A DNA stretch of 64,000 nucleotides from Variovorax paradoxus (GTDB lineage Bacteria > Pseudomonadota > Gammaproteobacteria > Burkholderiales > Burkholderiaceae_C): assembly GCF_022009635.1 (NCBI RefSeq), contig NZ_CP091716.1, positions 258,501 to 322,500 on the forward strand, given 5' to 3'. Position 1 is the stretch's first letter, and each line of letters begins with the position of its first letter. A program made the position numbers and the translations under genes. The notes beneath the pieces were generated by a model, which ran no database searches, was not told the origin of the DNA, and saw only the letters and a list, made by a program, of their open reading frames with translations. Below are positions 24,829-33,414 of this stretch, one piece after another.

Positions 24829-26481
24829 TCAGTGCGCGGCGGCGAGCCGTGCGCTCATGCGCGCGAGCCGCGCCGGCAGGCTGCGCGTGTCGTCGGCGAT
24901 GCAATAGTTGCGCCAGCCGAAGATGCGCCGCACATAGGCATCGGCCGCGCCGTCCACCGCGATGCAGGCGATGCGCACGCCGGCATCGCGGGCCTCGGCG
25001 ACGGCCTGGCGGGCGTCTTCGATCAGGTACTGCGGATCGTGCACGTCGATGTCTGATGGCGCGCCGTCGGTCACCAGCAGCACCGCGCGCTGGCCGGGCG
25101 GCTCGGCGCGCATCAGCGCGGTGGCGTGGCGCAGCGCGGCGCCCATGCGGGTCGAGTAGCGCCCGCGCAGCGCGCCGATCATGGCGCTCGTCGGTGCGTC
25201 CAGCGGCCGGCCGGATTCGAGCAGGCGGTAGTAGTACACCTCGGCGCGCGTGTTCGACGAGAAGCCGTGGATCGCCAGGCGGTCGATGCCGCGCGCGTTC
25301 GACGCGGCCAGCATCAGCGCGGCCTGCTTCTCGAGGTCGAGCAGCGAAGCCGCGTGCGGCCCCGCGTCGTTGGCCGATGCCGAGAGGTCGAGCAGCACCA
25401 GCACGCTCGACGGGCGCGGGCCCTTGCCAGGCCGCATGAAAAGCCGCGCGTCGGGCCGCAGCCGCAGGCGGCGGTCGACCAGTACCTCGATGGCGGCATT
25501 CAGGTCGATGTCGTCGCCTTCCCACTGCCGGCGCAGGCGGTGCGTGCGGTCGAGGTGGCGCGCGCGGGGCAGGGCGAGCGGGGCGATGCGCTCGGTGCCG
25601 GCAGCCGCCTGCTCGCGCGTCGGCAGCAGGCCCTGCCATGCCGGCAGCTTCTCGATCACCGTGCACCAGTCGGGACGCAGGCGTTCGAGCTTGCGGTCCC
25701 ATTCGGGGTACGTGTAGCGGCCGAGTTCGATGTCGCCCGCGGCATCCGGCGGCGGGGCGCTGCCTTCGTCCTGTGCATCGGAAGGCGGCGATGGCCGCGC
25801 GCCTGTCTGCTTCAGCGCGATGGCCTCGTCGGGCGCGGTCTCCGTCTCGGCGAAATCCCACAGGTAGCTGTTGTCGTCGCGCCAGGGCGCGGGCACGGCG
25901 TAGTCCTGGGGCTCGAAGCGCACGCGCATCTGGCCCAGGTCGTTGGCAAGGATCGAGGCGATGGCGCGGAAGGCGTCGTAGTCCTCCAGGCCCGCGCTGG
26001 CGGCGGTCTCGTCGAACAGGCGGCGCGCCTTGTTCACCCAATGGTTGTCGTCCCGCGCGTCGGGCATCAGCAGCAGGCGGTCCATGCGGGCGACGAGCGC
26101 GGCGAAGCGCAGGTCGAGCGCATCGGGCACCGGCGGCAGCGACGCGGCGAACCAGCCGTGCAGACCGGGGAAGTCGCGGAACAGCAGGCGCTCGACACGC
26201 GCGTCCTCGATGGCCGAGACGACGGCGATGCCCATGGGCCTGAGCGTGTGCGCCGGACGCGCGGGCCGCGAGTGGCGCAGGTGCGCGACCGCATGCGCGA
26301 CCATGGCGCGGCGAAGGCCCGGCTCGCTGGCGCCCTCCGGCAGCAGCAGCTTGCGGCCCGTGAGCACGGCGCGAGTGCCTGCGCCAGTCAGCGCCTGCAC
26401 GTCCACGTCGACGCCAGCCAGCCCACGCGCCAGCAGCGCCAGTGCGCCGTGCCCGCTGCACCCGCCACGCCCGTCGTTCAT
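24829..26481 (-). CDS. VWA-domain protein of the NorD/CbbO type
   Basis: A 550-aa protein with a helical N-terminal region and a C-terminal von Willebrand A domain. The MIDAS residues are visible as VLLDLSASAND (DxSxS), STRMGAALRHA and LLVTDGAPSDIDVHDPQY. The middle carries an acidic, Pro-rich linker. Proteins of this type pair with MoxR-class AAA ATPases (CbbQ/CbbO, NorQ/NorD) as activases or assembly factors. The ATG overlaps the ATPase stop by four bases (ATGA). Its place in an amidase operon suggests action on the amidase or its transporter, which is inference. Confidence 0.85.
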   Translation of the reverse strand: MNDGRGGCSGHGALALLARGLAGVDVDVQALTGAGTRAVLTGRKLLLPEGASEPGLRRAMVAHAVAHLRHSRPARPAHTLRPMGIAVVSAIEDARVERLLFRDFPGLHGWFAASLPPVPDALDLRFAALVARMDRLLLMPDARDDNHWVNKARRLFDETAASAGLEDYDAFRAIASILANDLGQMRVRFEPQDYAVPAPWRDDNSYLWDFAETETAPDEAIALKQTGARPSPPSDAQDEGSAPPPDAAGDIELGRYTYPEWDRKLERLRPDWCTVIEKLPAWQGLLPTREQAAAGTERIAPLALPRARHLDRTHRLRRQWEGDDIDLNAAIEVLVDRRLRLRPDARLFMRPGKGPRPSSVLVLLDLSASANDAGPHAASLLDLEKQAALMLAASNARGIDRLAIHGFSSNTRAEVYYYRLLESGRPLDAPTSAMIGALRGRYSTRMGAALRHATALMRAEPPGQRAVLLVTDGAPSDIDVHDPQYLIEDARQAVAEARDAGVRIACIAVDGAADAYVRRIFGWRNYCIADDTRSLPARLARMSARLAAAH

Positions 26482-27296
26482 CCGAACTGCGCCTCCACGA
26501 AGCCTTGCAGCGCGCTCGCCATGTCGGGGTCGTCGGTCAGCGCGCGCGTCATCGTCATCTCGCAGCTCTCGCGCGGCGTCACGCCGTCGCGGATCAGCAC
26601 GCCCGCGTAGATCAGCATGCGCGTGGACACGCCCTCGTCGAGCCCGCGATGCTTCAGCTCGCGCGAGCAGCGCGCGATGGCCACCAGCTTCGCGGCGAGA
26701 TCCGTGTCCACGCCGGCCTCGTGCGCGACGATCTCCGCCTCCAGCGCGCTGCCCGGGTAGTCGAACTCCAGCGCCGCGAAGCGCTGGCGCGTCGATGGCT
26801 TCATGTCCTTCGCGCTGCTCTGGTAGCCGGGGTTGTACGAAACCACCAGCTGGAAGTCGGGATGCGCATGCACCAGCTCGCCCTTCTTGTCGAGCGGCAA
26901 TATGCGCCGCGCATCGGTCAGCGGGTGGATCACCACGGTGGTGTCCTGCCGCGCCTCCACCACCTCGTCGAGGTAGCAGATGCCGCCGTGCCGCACCGCC
27001 AGCGTGAGCGGCCCGTCGTGCCAGGCGGTGCCGTTGGCGTCGAGCAGGTAGCGCCCGACGAGGTCGGACGCCGTCATGTCCTCGTTGCAGGCCAGCGTCA
27101 CCAGCGGCCGGCCCAGCGACCACGCCATGTGCTCCACGAAGCGCGTCTTGCCGCAGCCGGTCGGGCCCTTGAGGATCAGCGGCATGCGGTGGCGGTACGC
27201 CTGCCGGTAGAGCGCCACCTCGTTGCCCGCGGGCCGGTAGAAGGGCTCGGACTCTATGCGGTAGGCCGCGAGCGGATCGGGGATCGCCGCGTTCAT
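26478..27296 (-). CDS. MoxR-class AAA+ ATPase (NirQ/CbbQ/AmiB-like)
   Basis: A 272-aa AAA+ protein. Walker A is [19 protein letters not shown], Walker B is [15 protein letters not shown], and sensor 1 is [14 protein letters not shown], the NPG variant typical of the CbbQ/NirQ/NorQ group. It is translationally coupled at both ends: its ATG overlaps the amiE stop, and its stop overlaps the VWA start. It probably forms a hexamer that works with the VWA partner. Pseudomonas amidase operons also carry an ATPase gene (amiB) behind amiE, but I cannot confirm orthology. Confidence 0.9.
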   Translation of the reverse strand: MNAAIPDPLAAYRIESEPFYRPAGNEVALYRQAYRHRMPLILKGPTGCGKTRFVEHMAWSLGRPLVTLACNEDMTASDLVGRYLLDANGTAWHDGPLTLAVRHGGICYLDEVVEARQDTTVVIHPLTDARRILPLDKKGELVHAHPDFQLVVSYNPGYQSSAKDMKPSTRQRFAALEFDYPGSALEAEIVAHEAGVDTDLAAKLVAIARCSRELKHRGLDEGVSTRMLIYAGVLIRDGVTPRESCEMTMTRALTDDPDMASALQGFVEAQFG

Positions 27297-28330
27297 CGGT
27301 GTTTCGCGGGCTCGTTCGGAATGCCTTCGATGGGGCATTCCGGCGTGCCCACCGTGCTGCGCGTGAACGACTCCACCATCTCGCGCGTGCCCTCGGGGTC
27401 GTTGATCCACTTCGTGTAGAAGTTGTACGGGCAGGCCGCCACGCCCTTGTCGCCGTCGCCGGAGTTGATGGTGCCGGTGTAGCCGCGGTGCACCAGCTTG
27501 AACAGGTGGTTCTGCGACTGGCCGTTCTTGCGCGCGTCGCGGATCAGGCCCATGGAAAGCTCGGCATAGTTGATGCCCATCTCTTCCTCGCCGCATTCGC
27601 CGAGCGTGCGGCCGTCGAAGCCGATGAGCGCGGAGTGGCCGAAGTACGAGTACACGCCGTCGAAGCCCGCCGCGTTGGCCACCGCCACGTAGGTGTTGTT
27701 CATGAAGGCCATGGCCTTCGACACCATGATCTGCTGTTCCTTGGCCGGGTACATGTAGCCCTGGCAGCGAATGATGAGTTCGGCGCCGCGCATCGCGCAG
27801 TCGCGCCAGATCTCGGGGTAGTTGCCGTCGTCGCAGATGATCAGGCTGATCTTCATGCCCTTGGGGCCTTCGCTCACGTAGGTGCAGTCGCCCGGATACC
27901 AGCCCTCGATGGGCACCCACGGCATGATCTTGCGGTACTTCTGGACGATCTCGCCCTTGTTGTTCATGAGGATCAGCGTGTTGTAGGGCGCCTTGTTCGG
28001 GTGCTCCTCGTGGCGCTCGCCGGTCAGCGAGAACACGCCCCACACGTTGGCGCGGCGGCAGGCATCGGCGAAGATGGCCGTTTCCTCGCCGGGCACCGTG
28101 GCGGCCGTGTCGTACATCTCCTTGGCGTCGTACATGATCCCGTGCGTGGAGTATTCGGGGAACACCACCAGGTCCATGCCCGGCAGGCCCTTCTTCATGC
28201 CGACCAGCATTTCGCCGATCTTGCGGGCGTTGTCCAGCACCTCGGCCTTGGTGTGCAGGCGGGGCATCTTGTAGTTGACGACCGCGACGCCCACGCAATC
28301 GTTGCTGCTCGAAATATCACCGTGTCTCAT
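27293..28330 (-). CDS. amiE: aliphatic amidase
   Basis: A 345-aa nitrilase-superfamily enzyme hydrolysing short aliphatic amides such as acetamide to the acid plus ammonia. The catalytic triad sits at the positions of Pseudomonas AmiE: Glu59 ([10 protein letters not shown]), Lys134 (QKYRKIMPW) and Cys166 ([11 protein letters not shown]). Opening residues [20 protein letters not shown] are also typical. It is 39 bp downstream of urtE and coupled to the ATPase gene. The gene order places amide uptake, hydrolysis and sensing in one transcript; expression probably depends on AmiR antitermination. Confidence 0.97.
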   Translation of the reverse strand: MRHGDISSSNDCVGVAVVNYKMPRLHTKAEVLDNARKIGEMLVGMKKGLPGMDLVVFPEYSTHGIMYDAKEMYDTAATVPGEETAIFADACRRANVWGVFSLTGERHEEHPNKAPYNTLILMNNKGEIVQKYRKIMPWVPIEGWYPGDCTYVSEGPKGMKISLIICDDGNYPEIWRDCAMRGAELIIRCQGYMYPAKEQQIMVSKAMAFMNNTYVAVANAAGFDGVYSYFGHSALIGFDGRTLGECGEEEMGINYAELSMGLIRDARKNGQSQNHLFKLVHRGYTGTINSGDGDKGVAACPYNFYTKWINDPEGTREMVESFTRSTVGTPECPIEGIPNEPAKHR

Positions 28331-28369
28331 GGGACTGCTCCTGAAAGAGGGGTTGAGGAAAAAAGAGGG

Positions 28370-29059
28370 CTACACGGTCAGGAAGGACCTGACCTTGTCC
28401 TGGTCGAGCGTCGCGCGCGCCTCGTCGTGCACGAGGCGCCCGCGGTCGATGACGAGAAAGCGGTCGGCCAGGTCGAGCGCGAAGCTCAGCACCTGCTCCG
28501 ACACCACGATGGCGAAGCCGCGCTCGGCGCGCAGCACGTTCAGCGTCTGCGCGATCTCCTTGATGATCGAAGGCTGGATGCCCTCGGTCGGCTCGTCGAG
28601 GATCAGCAGCTTCGGCTCGGAGATGAGCGCGCGCGCAATCGCCAGCATCTGCTGCTGCCCGCCCGAGAGGTTGCCGGCCTTGCGCTGCTTCATGTCTTTC
28701 AGCACCGGGAAGAAGCGGTAGAGGTACTCGGGCACCGTGCGGTGGCCCGACTTCGCGGCGCCCGAGAGGATGTTCTGCTCCACCGTGAGGAACGGGAACA
28801 CCATGCGCCCCTGCGGCACGAAGGCCAGCCCCTGCGCCACGCGCTGGTAGCTGGGCAGCCTGGTGATGTCGGCGCCGCCCAGGCGGATGCTGCCGCCGCG
28901 AGCCGGCAAGAGGCCGATGAGCGACTTCAGCAGCGTGGTCTTGCCCATGCCGTTGCGGCCCATGATGGCTACCGCTTCGTCGGGCGCGACGCGCAGCGAA
29001 ACATCGCGAATGACGTGCGACTCGCCATAGGCGACGTCGAGTTCGGAGACTTCGAGCAT
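28370..29059 (-). CDS. urtE: urea/short-chain amide ABC transporter ATPase
   Basis: A 229-aa ABC ATPase of the LivF/UrtE type. Walker A is GRNGMGKTTLLKSLIG, the Q-loop FVPQGRMVFPFLT, the signature LSGGQQQMLAIARAL and Walker B LLILDEPTEGIQPSI; TEGIQPSII is typical of UrtE. It supplies half of the nucleotide-binding pair with UrtD. Whether this set carries urea or amides (as in FmdDEF systems) cannot be told from sequence; the amiE neighbour favours amides. Confidence 0.92.
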   Translation of the reverse strand: MLEVSELDVAYGESHVIRDVSLRVAPDEAVAIMGRNGMGKTTLLKSLIGLLPARGGSIRLGGADITRLPSYQRVAQGLAFVPQGRMVFPFLTVEQNILSGAAKSGHRTVPEYLYRFFPVLKDMKQRKAGNLSGGQQQMLAIARALISEPKLLILDEPTEGIQPSIIKEIAQTLNVLRAERGFAIVVSEQVLSFALDLADRFLVIDRGRLVHDEARATLDQDKVRSFLTV

Positions 29060-29077
29060 CTGTGTTTCTCCTTGTGC

Positions 29078-29878
29078 TCAATGGCCGAGGTACACGTCGA
29101 TCACGCGCGGGTCGGCCTGCACCTCTGCAGCGGTGCCTTCGCTGAGCAGCCGGCCCTGGTGCAGCACGGTCACGCGGTGCGCGATGCGCTTGACGAAGTC
29201 CATGTCGTGCTCGATCACCACCACCGACTTGCCCGGCGAGATGCGCCGCAGCAGGTCGCCGGTCTGCTCGCGCTCGCGCGGGCTCATGCCGGCCACGGGC
29301 TCGTCGAGCAGCAGCAGCTCGGGCTCCTGCATCAGCAGCATGCCGATCTCCAGCCACTGCTTCTGGCCATGGCTGAGCTGGCCCGCGCGTCGGTCGAGCT
29401 GGTCGAGCAGGAACACGTCGGCCGCCATCGCGTCGATGCGCTCGCGCAGCGCCGCCGTACGGCGGAAGGCCAGCGACTGCAGCAGGCCGTGCATGCGCGG
29501 CAGCGAGATCTCGAAGTTCTCCAGCACCGTGAGGTCTTCGTAGACCGAGGGCGTCTGGAACTTGCGGCCCACGCCGGCGCGCACGATCTCATGCTCGTTC
29601 ATGCGGGCGAGGTCGGTGCCGTTGAACAGCACGCGGCCCGAACTCGGCTTGGTCTTGCCGCACACCATGTCGAGCAGCGTGGTCTTGCCCGCGCCGTTCG
29701 GGCCGATGATCACGCGCAGCTCGTTGCGCTCGACCGCAAGGCTCAGGCCGTCCACCGCCTTGAAGCCGTCGAAGGACACGGTGAGGTCTTCCACGCGCAG
29801 GATCTGTTCGTTCGACGGCGGCACCGCCGAAGCCGCCTGCGGCAGGCCGCCGTTGGGCATGGTCATGGTCGCGTTCAT
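29078..29878 (-). CDS. urtD: urea/short-chain amide ABC transporter ATPase
   Basis: A 266-aa ABC ATPase of the LivG/UrtD type. Walker A reads IIGPNGAGKTTLLDMVCG, the signature LSHGQKQWLEIGMLL (the LSHGQ form typical of UrtD), and Walker B ELLLLDEPVAGMSPRE. It carries a ~25-residue N-terminal extension with a Met-rich start (MNATMTMPNGG). The ATG overlaps the urtC stop by four bases, so the two are coupled; it ends 18 bp before urtE. Confidence 0.92.
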   Translation of the reverse strand: MNATMTMPNGGLPQAASAVPPSNEQILRVEDLTVSFDGFKAVDGLSLAVERNELRVIIGPNGAGKTTLLDMVCGKTKPSSGRVLFNGTDLARMNEHEIVRAGVGRKFQTPSVYEDLTVLENFEISLPRMHGLLQSLAFRRTAALRERIDAMAADVFLLDQLDRRAGQLSHGQKQWLEIGMLLMQEPELLLLDEPVAGMSPREREQTGDLLRRISPGKSVVVIEHDMDFVKRIAHRVTVLHQGRLLSEGTAAEVQADPRVIDVYLGH

Positions 29879-30930
29879 GGCACGGCCTCCGCGCCGCGAC
29901 GGCGCAAGAGCCTCGCGCCCAGGCCCGCGAGGCCGTCGGGCATGGCCCAGACCACGAGGATGAACACGGCGCCCAGGAAGTACAGCCAGCCTTCGGGAAA
30001 GGTCTCCGACAGGTACGACTTGAGAAAGCCGATCAGCAGCGCGCCGATCACCGCGCCCGGAATCGACAGCCGCCCGCCGACCGCCGCGTAGATCACCATC
30101 TCCACCGATGCCACCACGCCGATCACGCCCGGCGCGATCAGCCCCACCTGCAGGCTGTAGAAGGCCCCGCCGATGGACGAAAGCACCGCTGCCACCGCGA
30201 ACACGAAGGCCTTCATGTGCGCCGTGTTGTAGCCGCTGAAGCGCACGCGGTCTTCGCGGTCGCGGATGGCGATGAGGATCTTGCCGAAGCGGCTGCGCAC
30301 GATGACGAGCGACACCGCCATCACCAGCGCGATGGCCAGCACCTCGACGAAGTACATCGTGCGCTTGGCGTCGTCGCCCGCGATGTCCAGGCCCAGCAGC
30401 GTGCGGAAGTCGGTGATGCCGTTGGCGCCGCCGGTGTCGCCCTGCTGGCCGATCACCACCACGGTGAGCGTGAGCGCGAGAGACAGCGTGACGATCGCGA
30501 AGTACACGCCGCTCACCCGCCGCTTGAAGATGGCGTACGAGAACACATACGCCAGCACGGCGGGAACCACGAGGATGCCCACGATGGTCCAGCCCAGCGA
30601 GTGGAACGGAATCCACCACGAAGGCAGCTGGTCCACGCTGCTCCACACCATGAAGTCCGGCAGCTCGGGCGCCGAGGCTTCGAGCTTGAGAAACATGGCC
30701 ATCATGTAGCCGCCCAGGCCGAAGAACATGCCCTGGCCCAGGCTCAGCACGCCGCCGTAGCCCCAGGTCAGCACCACGCCGACCGCGACGAAGGCGAAGG
30801 CCAGGTACTTGCTCACGAGGTTCAGGCGAAAGGGATCGAGCGTGGCCGGCAGCACCACGGCCAGCAGCAACAGCACGGCCGCCATGCCGGCGAGGTCGCT
30901 CCTGCGTTGGGGAGAAAGCTTCATGCCCAT
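29875..30930 (-). CDS. urtC: urea/short-chain amide ABC transporter permease
   Basis: A 351-aa inner-membrane permease of the LivM/UrtC type with about ten hydrophobic segments. Family landmarks are LTWGYGGVLSLGQGMFFGLG near residue 60, YFAIVTLSLALTLTVVV and the cytoplasmic RFGKILIAIRDREDRVRFSG loop that contacts the ATPases. Starts at 30930 (MGMKLS) and 30924 (MKLS) are both possible; an AAGG just upstream fits the second slightly better. It lies 4 bp after urtB and overlaps urtD. Confidence 0.92.
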   Translation of the reverse strand: MGMKLSPQRRSDLAGMAAVLLLLAVVLPATLDPFRLNLVSKYLAFAFVAVGVVLTWGYGGVLSLGQGMFFGLGGYMMAMFLKLEASAPELPDFMVWSSVDQLPSWWIPFHSLGWTIVGILVVPAVLAYVFSYAIFKRRVSGVYFAIVTLSLALTLTVVVIGQQGDTGGANGITDFRTLLGLDIAGDDAKRTMYFVEVLAIALVMAVSLVIVRSRFGKILIAIRDREDRVRFSGYNTAHMKAFVFAVAAVLSSIGGAFYSLQVGLIAPGVIGVVASVEMVIYAAVGGRLSIPGAVIGALLIGFLKSYLSETFPEGWLYFLGAVFILVVWAMPDGLAGLGARLLRRRGAEAVP

Positions 30931-30934
30931 GCCT

Positions 30935-31837
30935 TCAGCTCCTCGAACGCGTGGCGAACAGCCCGTTGGGGCGGAAGTACAGCACCACGATCACCAGCAG
31001 CAGGATCGTCGCCTTGGCCATCGAGCCGCTCATCAGGTACTCCAGCCAGGTCTGCGACTGCGCGATGGAAAAGCCCGAGAGGGCCGTGCCCACCAGGCTC
31101 TGCACGCCGCCGAACACCACCACGATGAACGAATCGACGATGTAGAGCTGCCCCGTGCCGGGGTTGGTCGAGCCGATCATGGTGAACACCGCGCCCGCGA
31201 TGCCCGCGAGGCCCGAGCCCAGCGCGAAGGTCATGGCGTCGACGCGGTGCGTGTCGATGCCCACCGCGCCGGCGATCGCGCGGTTCTGCGTCACCGCGCG
31301 CACCTTGAGTCCCCACGAAGTGCGGTACAGCAGCAGGTACACGCCGGTGGCCACCAGCGCGGTGAGCCCCACGATGAAGATGCGGTTCAGCGGCAGCTGG
31401 ATGCCCGCCGTCGGCTCCCACGCGCCCGCGAGCCAGGAGGCCAGCGGCACGCTCACTTCCTGCGCGCCGAAGATCGAGCGGTAGGCCTGCTGCAGCATCA
31501 GGCTCAGGCCCCAGGTGGCGAGCAGGGTGTCCAGCGGCCGGTCGTAGAAGAAGCGGATGAAGCCGCGCTCCAGCACGTAGCCGAACGCGAAGGTCACCGC
31601 GAACGCGAACGGAATCGCGGCGAACAGGTACAGGTCCATGAAGCCCGGCGCGAAGTGCTCGAAGAAGCGCGCGGCCAGGTAGGTCATGTAGGCGCCCAGG
31701 GCCATCAGCTCGCCGTGCGCCATGTTGATGACGCCCATCAGGCCGAACACGATGGCCAGCCCGATCGCCATCAGCAGCAGGATGGTGAACAGGCTCACGC
31801 CGTTGAACACCTGCATCACCGCGATGTCGAAGTTCAT
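30935..31837 (-). CDS. urtB: urea/short-chain amide ABC transporter permease
   Basis: A 300-aa inner-membrane permease of the LivH/UrtB type, with hydrophobic helices throughout. Typical segments are LLLMAIGLAIVFGLMGVINMAHGELMALGAYM (in part), the WGLKVRAVTQNRAIAGAVGI loop and SGSMAKATILLLVIVVLYFRP at the C-terminus. Long UrtB proteins elsewhere carry an N-terminal periplasmic extension that is missing here, so this is the short form seen in amide-type systems. The start at 31837 lies 5 bp after the urtA stop. Confidence 0.92.
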   Translation of the reverse strand: MNFDIAVMQVFNGVSLFTILLLMAIGLAIVFGLMGVINMAHGELMALGAYMTYLAARFFEHFAPGFMDLYLFAAIPFAFAVTFAFGYVLERGFIRFFYDRPLDTLLATWGLSLMLQQAYRSIFGAQEVSVPLASWLAGAWEPTAGIQLPLNRIFIVGLTALVATGVYLLLYRTSWGLKVRAVTQNRAIAGAVGIDTHRVDAMTFALGSGLAGIAGAVFTMIGSTNPGTGQLYIVDSFIVVVFGGVQSLVGTALSGFSIAQSQTWLEYLMSGSMAKATILLLVIVVLYFRPNGLFATRSRS

Positions 31838-31842
31838 CGCGT

Positions 31843-33036
31843 TCAGACCTTCGGGAAGGGGTTGGGCTCGACGAGCTGGGGCGATTCCCACACGATGTCG
31901 AACTGCCCGTCGGGCCGCGCGCGGCCCACGCGCACCTTCTTCCACACGTGGTGGTTGGTGGCGTGTATGCGCACCGTGCCTTCGGGCGCCTCGATCTCGA
32001 CGCCCGCGGCGGCGGCCGTGACCTTGTCGACGTCGAAGGACTTGGCTTTTTCGACCGCCAGCTTCCACAGGTACACGCTGTTGTAGGCCACCTCCATCGG
32101 GTCGCCGATCACGCGGTCCTGCCCGTACTTAGCCTTGAAGGCTTTCACGAACTTCTCGTTGGCCGGCGACTTGATGCTCTGGAAGTAGCCCATGCAGGCG
32201 TAGTAGCCCGCGGCGTTGTCCTTGCCGATGCCGTCGATCTCGTTTTCCGACACCACGGTGGACAGCAGCACCTGCTTGGCGCCGTCCAGGCCCGCCGCGC
32301 GCAGCTGCTTGTAGAAGGCCACGTTGGAGCCGCCCACCACGGTGCTGTAGATGCAGTCGGGCTTGGCGGCCTTGATCTTGTTGATGATCGACGAGAACTC
32401 GGTGTGGCCCAGCGGCGCGTATTCCTCGCCGAGCACCTTGCCGCCGGCCTTGGCGATGGCGGGCTTGGCGATCTTGTTGCAGGTGCGCGGGTAGATGTAG
32501 TCGGAGCCCACCAGGAAGAAGCTCTTGCCCTTCTCGCGCGCCATCCACTCGACCGCCGCGATCACCGACTGCGTGGCCTCCTGCGAGGGGTAGAACACGC
32601 GCTTGTCCTGCTCCTGGCCCTCGTAGTAGGTCGGGTAGAAAAGCAGCCCCTTGGCCTGGTTGAGCACCGGCAGCAGCGCCTTGCGCGAGGCCGATGTGTA
32701 GCAGCCGATGATGGCGGCCACCTTGTCGCGCTCCAGCAGCTTGCGGGCCTTCTCGGCGAACACCGGGTTCTCGCTCGCGCCGTCTTCCACCACGGCTTCG
32801 ATCTTCTTGCCCATCACGCCGCCGGCCGCGTTGATCTCCTCGATGGCGAGCTTTTCGGCATCGACCAGCGAAGCCTCGGCGATGGCGATGGTGCCCGAGA
32901 GCGAATGCAGCAGGCCCAGCTTCACGGTGTTGCCGTCCTGCGCCGATGCGATGCCGGCCACGCCGCCCGCGGCGCCCAGCACGATCATCGAGCCGCCGGT
33001 CTTCACGATCTGGCGGCGGTTGAAAGCGTTCGTCAT
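31843..33036 (-). CDS. urtA: urea/short-chain amide ABC transporter substrate-binding protein
   Basis: A 397-aa exported receptor. The Tat-like N-terminus (NRRQIVKTGGSMIVLGAAGG, ending ASAQ) is followed by the UrtA/FmdD fold: KLGLLHSLSGTIAIAEASLV, EDGASENPVFAEKARKLLE, GCYTSASRKALLPVL and FLVGSDYIYPRTCNK. The start at 33036 has AAAGGAA about 9 bases upstream. It is the first gene of the amide operon. Its 378-bp leader region holds a terminator and ANTAR-type hairpins. UrtA and FmdD cannot be separated from sequence alone, so the name marks the family. Confidence 0.93.
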   Translation of the reverse strand: MTNAFNRRQIVKTGGSMIVLGAAGGVAGIASAQDGNTVKLGLLHSLSGTIAIAEASLVDAEKLAIEEINAAGGVMGKKIEAVVEDGASENPVFAEKARKLLERDKVAAIIGCYTSASRKALLPVLNQAKGLLFYPTYYEGQEQDKRVFYPSQEATQSVIAAVEWMAREKGKSFFLVGSDYIYPRTCNKIAKPAIAKAGGKVLGEEYAPLGHTEFSSIINKIKAAKPDCIYSTVVGGSNVAFYKQLRAAGLDGAKQVLLSTVVSENEIDGIGKDNAAGYYACMGYFQSIKSPANEKFVKAFKAKYGQDRVIGDPMEVAYNSVYLWKLAVEKAKSFDVDKVTAAAAGVEIEAPEGTVRIHATNHHVWKKVRVGRARPDGQFDIVWESPQLVEPNPFPKV

Positions 33037-33228
33037 GTCAAATTCCTTTGTGTTTGTGCGAGTCATCAGGAAGATCCGACCTTCGGAACCGCGCGTTGGG
33101 TGTCTCCTCCCGCGGCGCGGCCCTGCAAACGGGCGTTCGGCTGCCAGTGCGTTTTCTTTGGGCAAGGCTCCGCCACCGGATGCGGCGCATCCGTTTCGAA
33201 AAAGCTTCCTTGCGGCCGAGAAAACAAA

Positions 33229-33264
33229 AAAGCCCGAACCGGTGGTGAAACCGATTCGGGCTTT
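33229..33264 (-). terminator. intrinsic terminator in the urtA leader
   Basis: Read on the minus strand: a 15-bp stem (AAAGCCCGAATCGGT pairing with ACCGGTTCGGGCTTT, one G-U wobble), a 6-base loop, then TTTGTTTTC. It is 193 bases upstream of the urtA start, so it would stop transcription of the amide operon unless relieved. It could also end the transcript of the gene at 33415-33909. Its 5' arm overlaps the antiterminator hairpin at 33257-33272. Confidence 0.9.
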
Positions 33265-33298
33265 ATTGCCCGACGCCTCGCTGGCAGCACTGGCAGCG
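33257..33298 (-). promoter_or_regulatory. two-hairpin ANTAR-type antiterminator, probable AmiR target RNA
   Basis: On the minus strand hairpin P1 spans 33298-33279: CGCTGCC, loop AGTGCT, GCCAGCG, with one C-C mismatch in the stem. Its hexaloop has A at position 1 and G at position 4, the known ANTAR consensus. A 6-base linker (AGGCGT) leads to hairpin P2 at 33272-33257: CGGGC, loop AATAAA, GCCCG; this hexaloop has A1 but A instead of G at 4. The 3' arm of P2 lies within the 5' arm of the terminator, so the two are mutually exclusive. AmiR is encoded at the end of the same operon. Confidence 0.8.
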
Positions 33299-33372
33299 GG
33301 TGTCGTATGACTGGTAACGATTGCTCGTTGGGGCGGATTCTTCTCAACTCACCCCGGCATGAACATACGCTG

Positions 33373-33390
33373 TTTCGCTAATTGGCGAAA
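33373..33390. promoter_or_regulatory. 18-bp near-palindrome upstream of the amide operon
   Basis: TTTCGCTAATTGGCGAAA is symmetrical except at one base pair. It lies upstream of the ANTAR leader hairpins and 24 bp past the stop of the gene at 33415-33909. On the minus strand a TATGTT hexamer (33367-33362) lies 17 bp downstream of its edge, so the palindrome could cover a -35 region. This is a candidate operator for the urt-ami promoter; the binding protein is unknown. The rest of the gap (33037-33228 and 33299-33372) shows no further clear signal. Confidence 0.5.
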
Positions 33391-33414
33391 TCGCGATTCA
33401 TGTGTTATTCGCGC

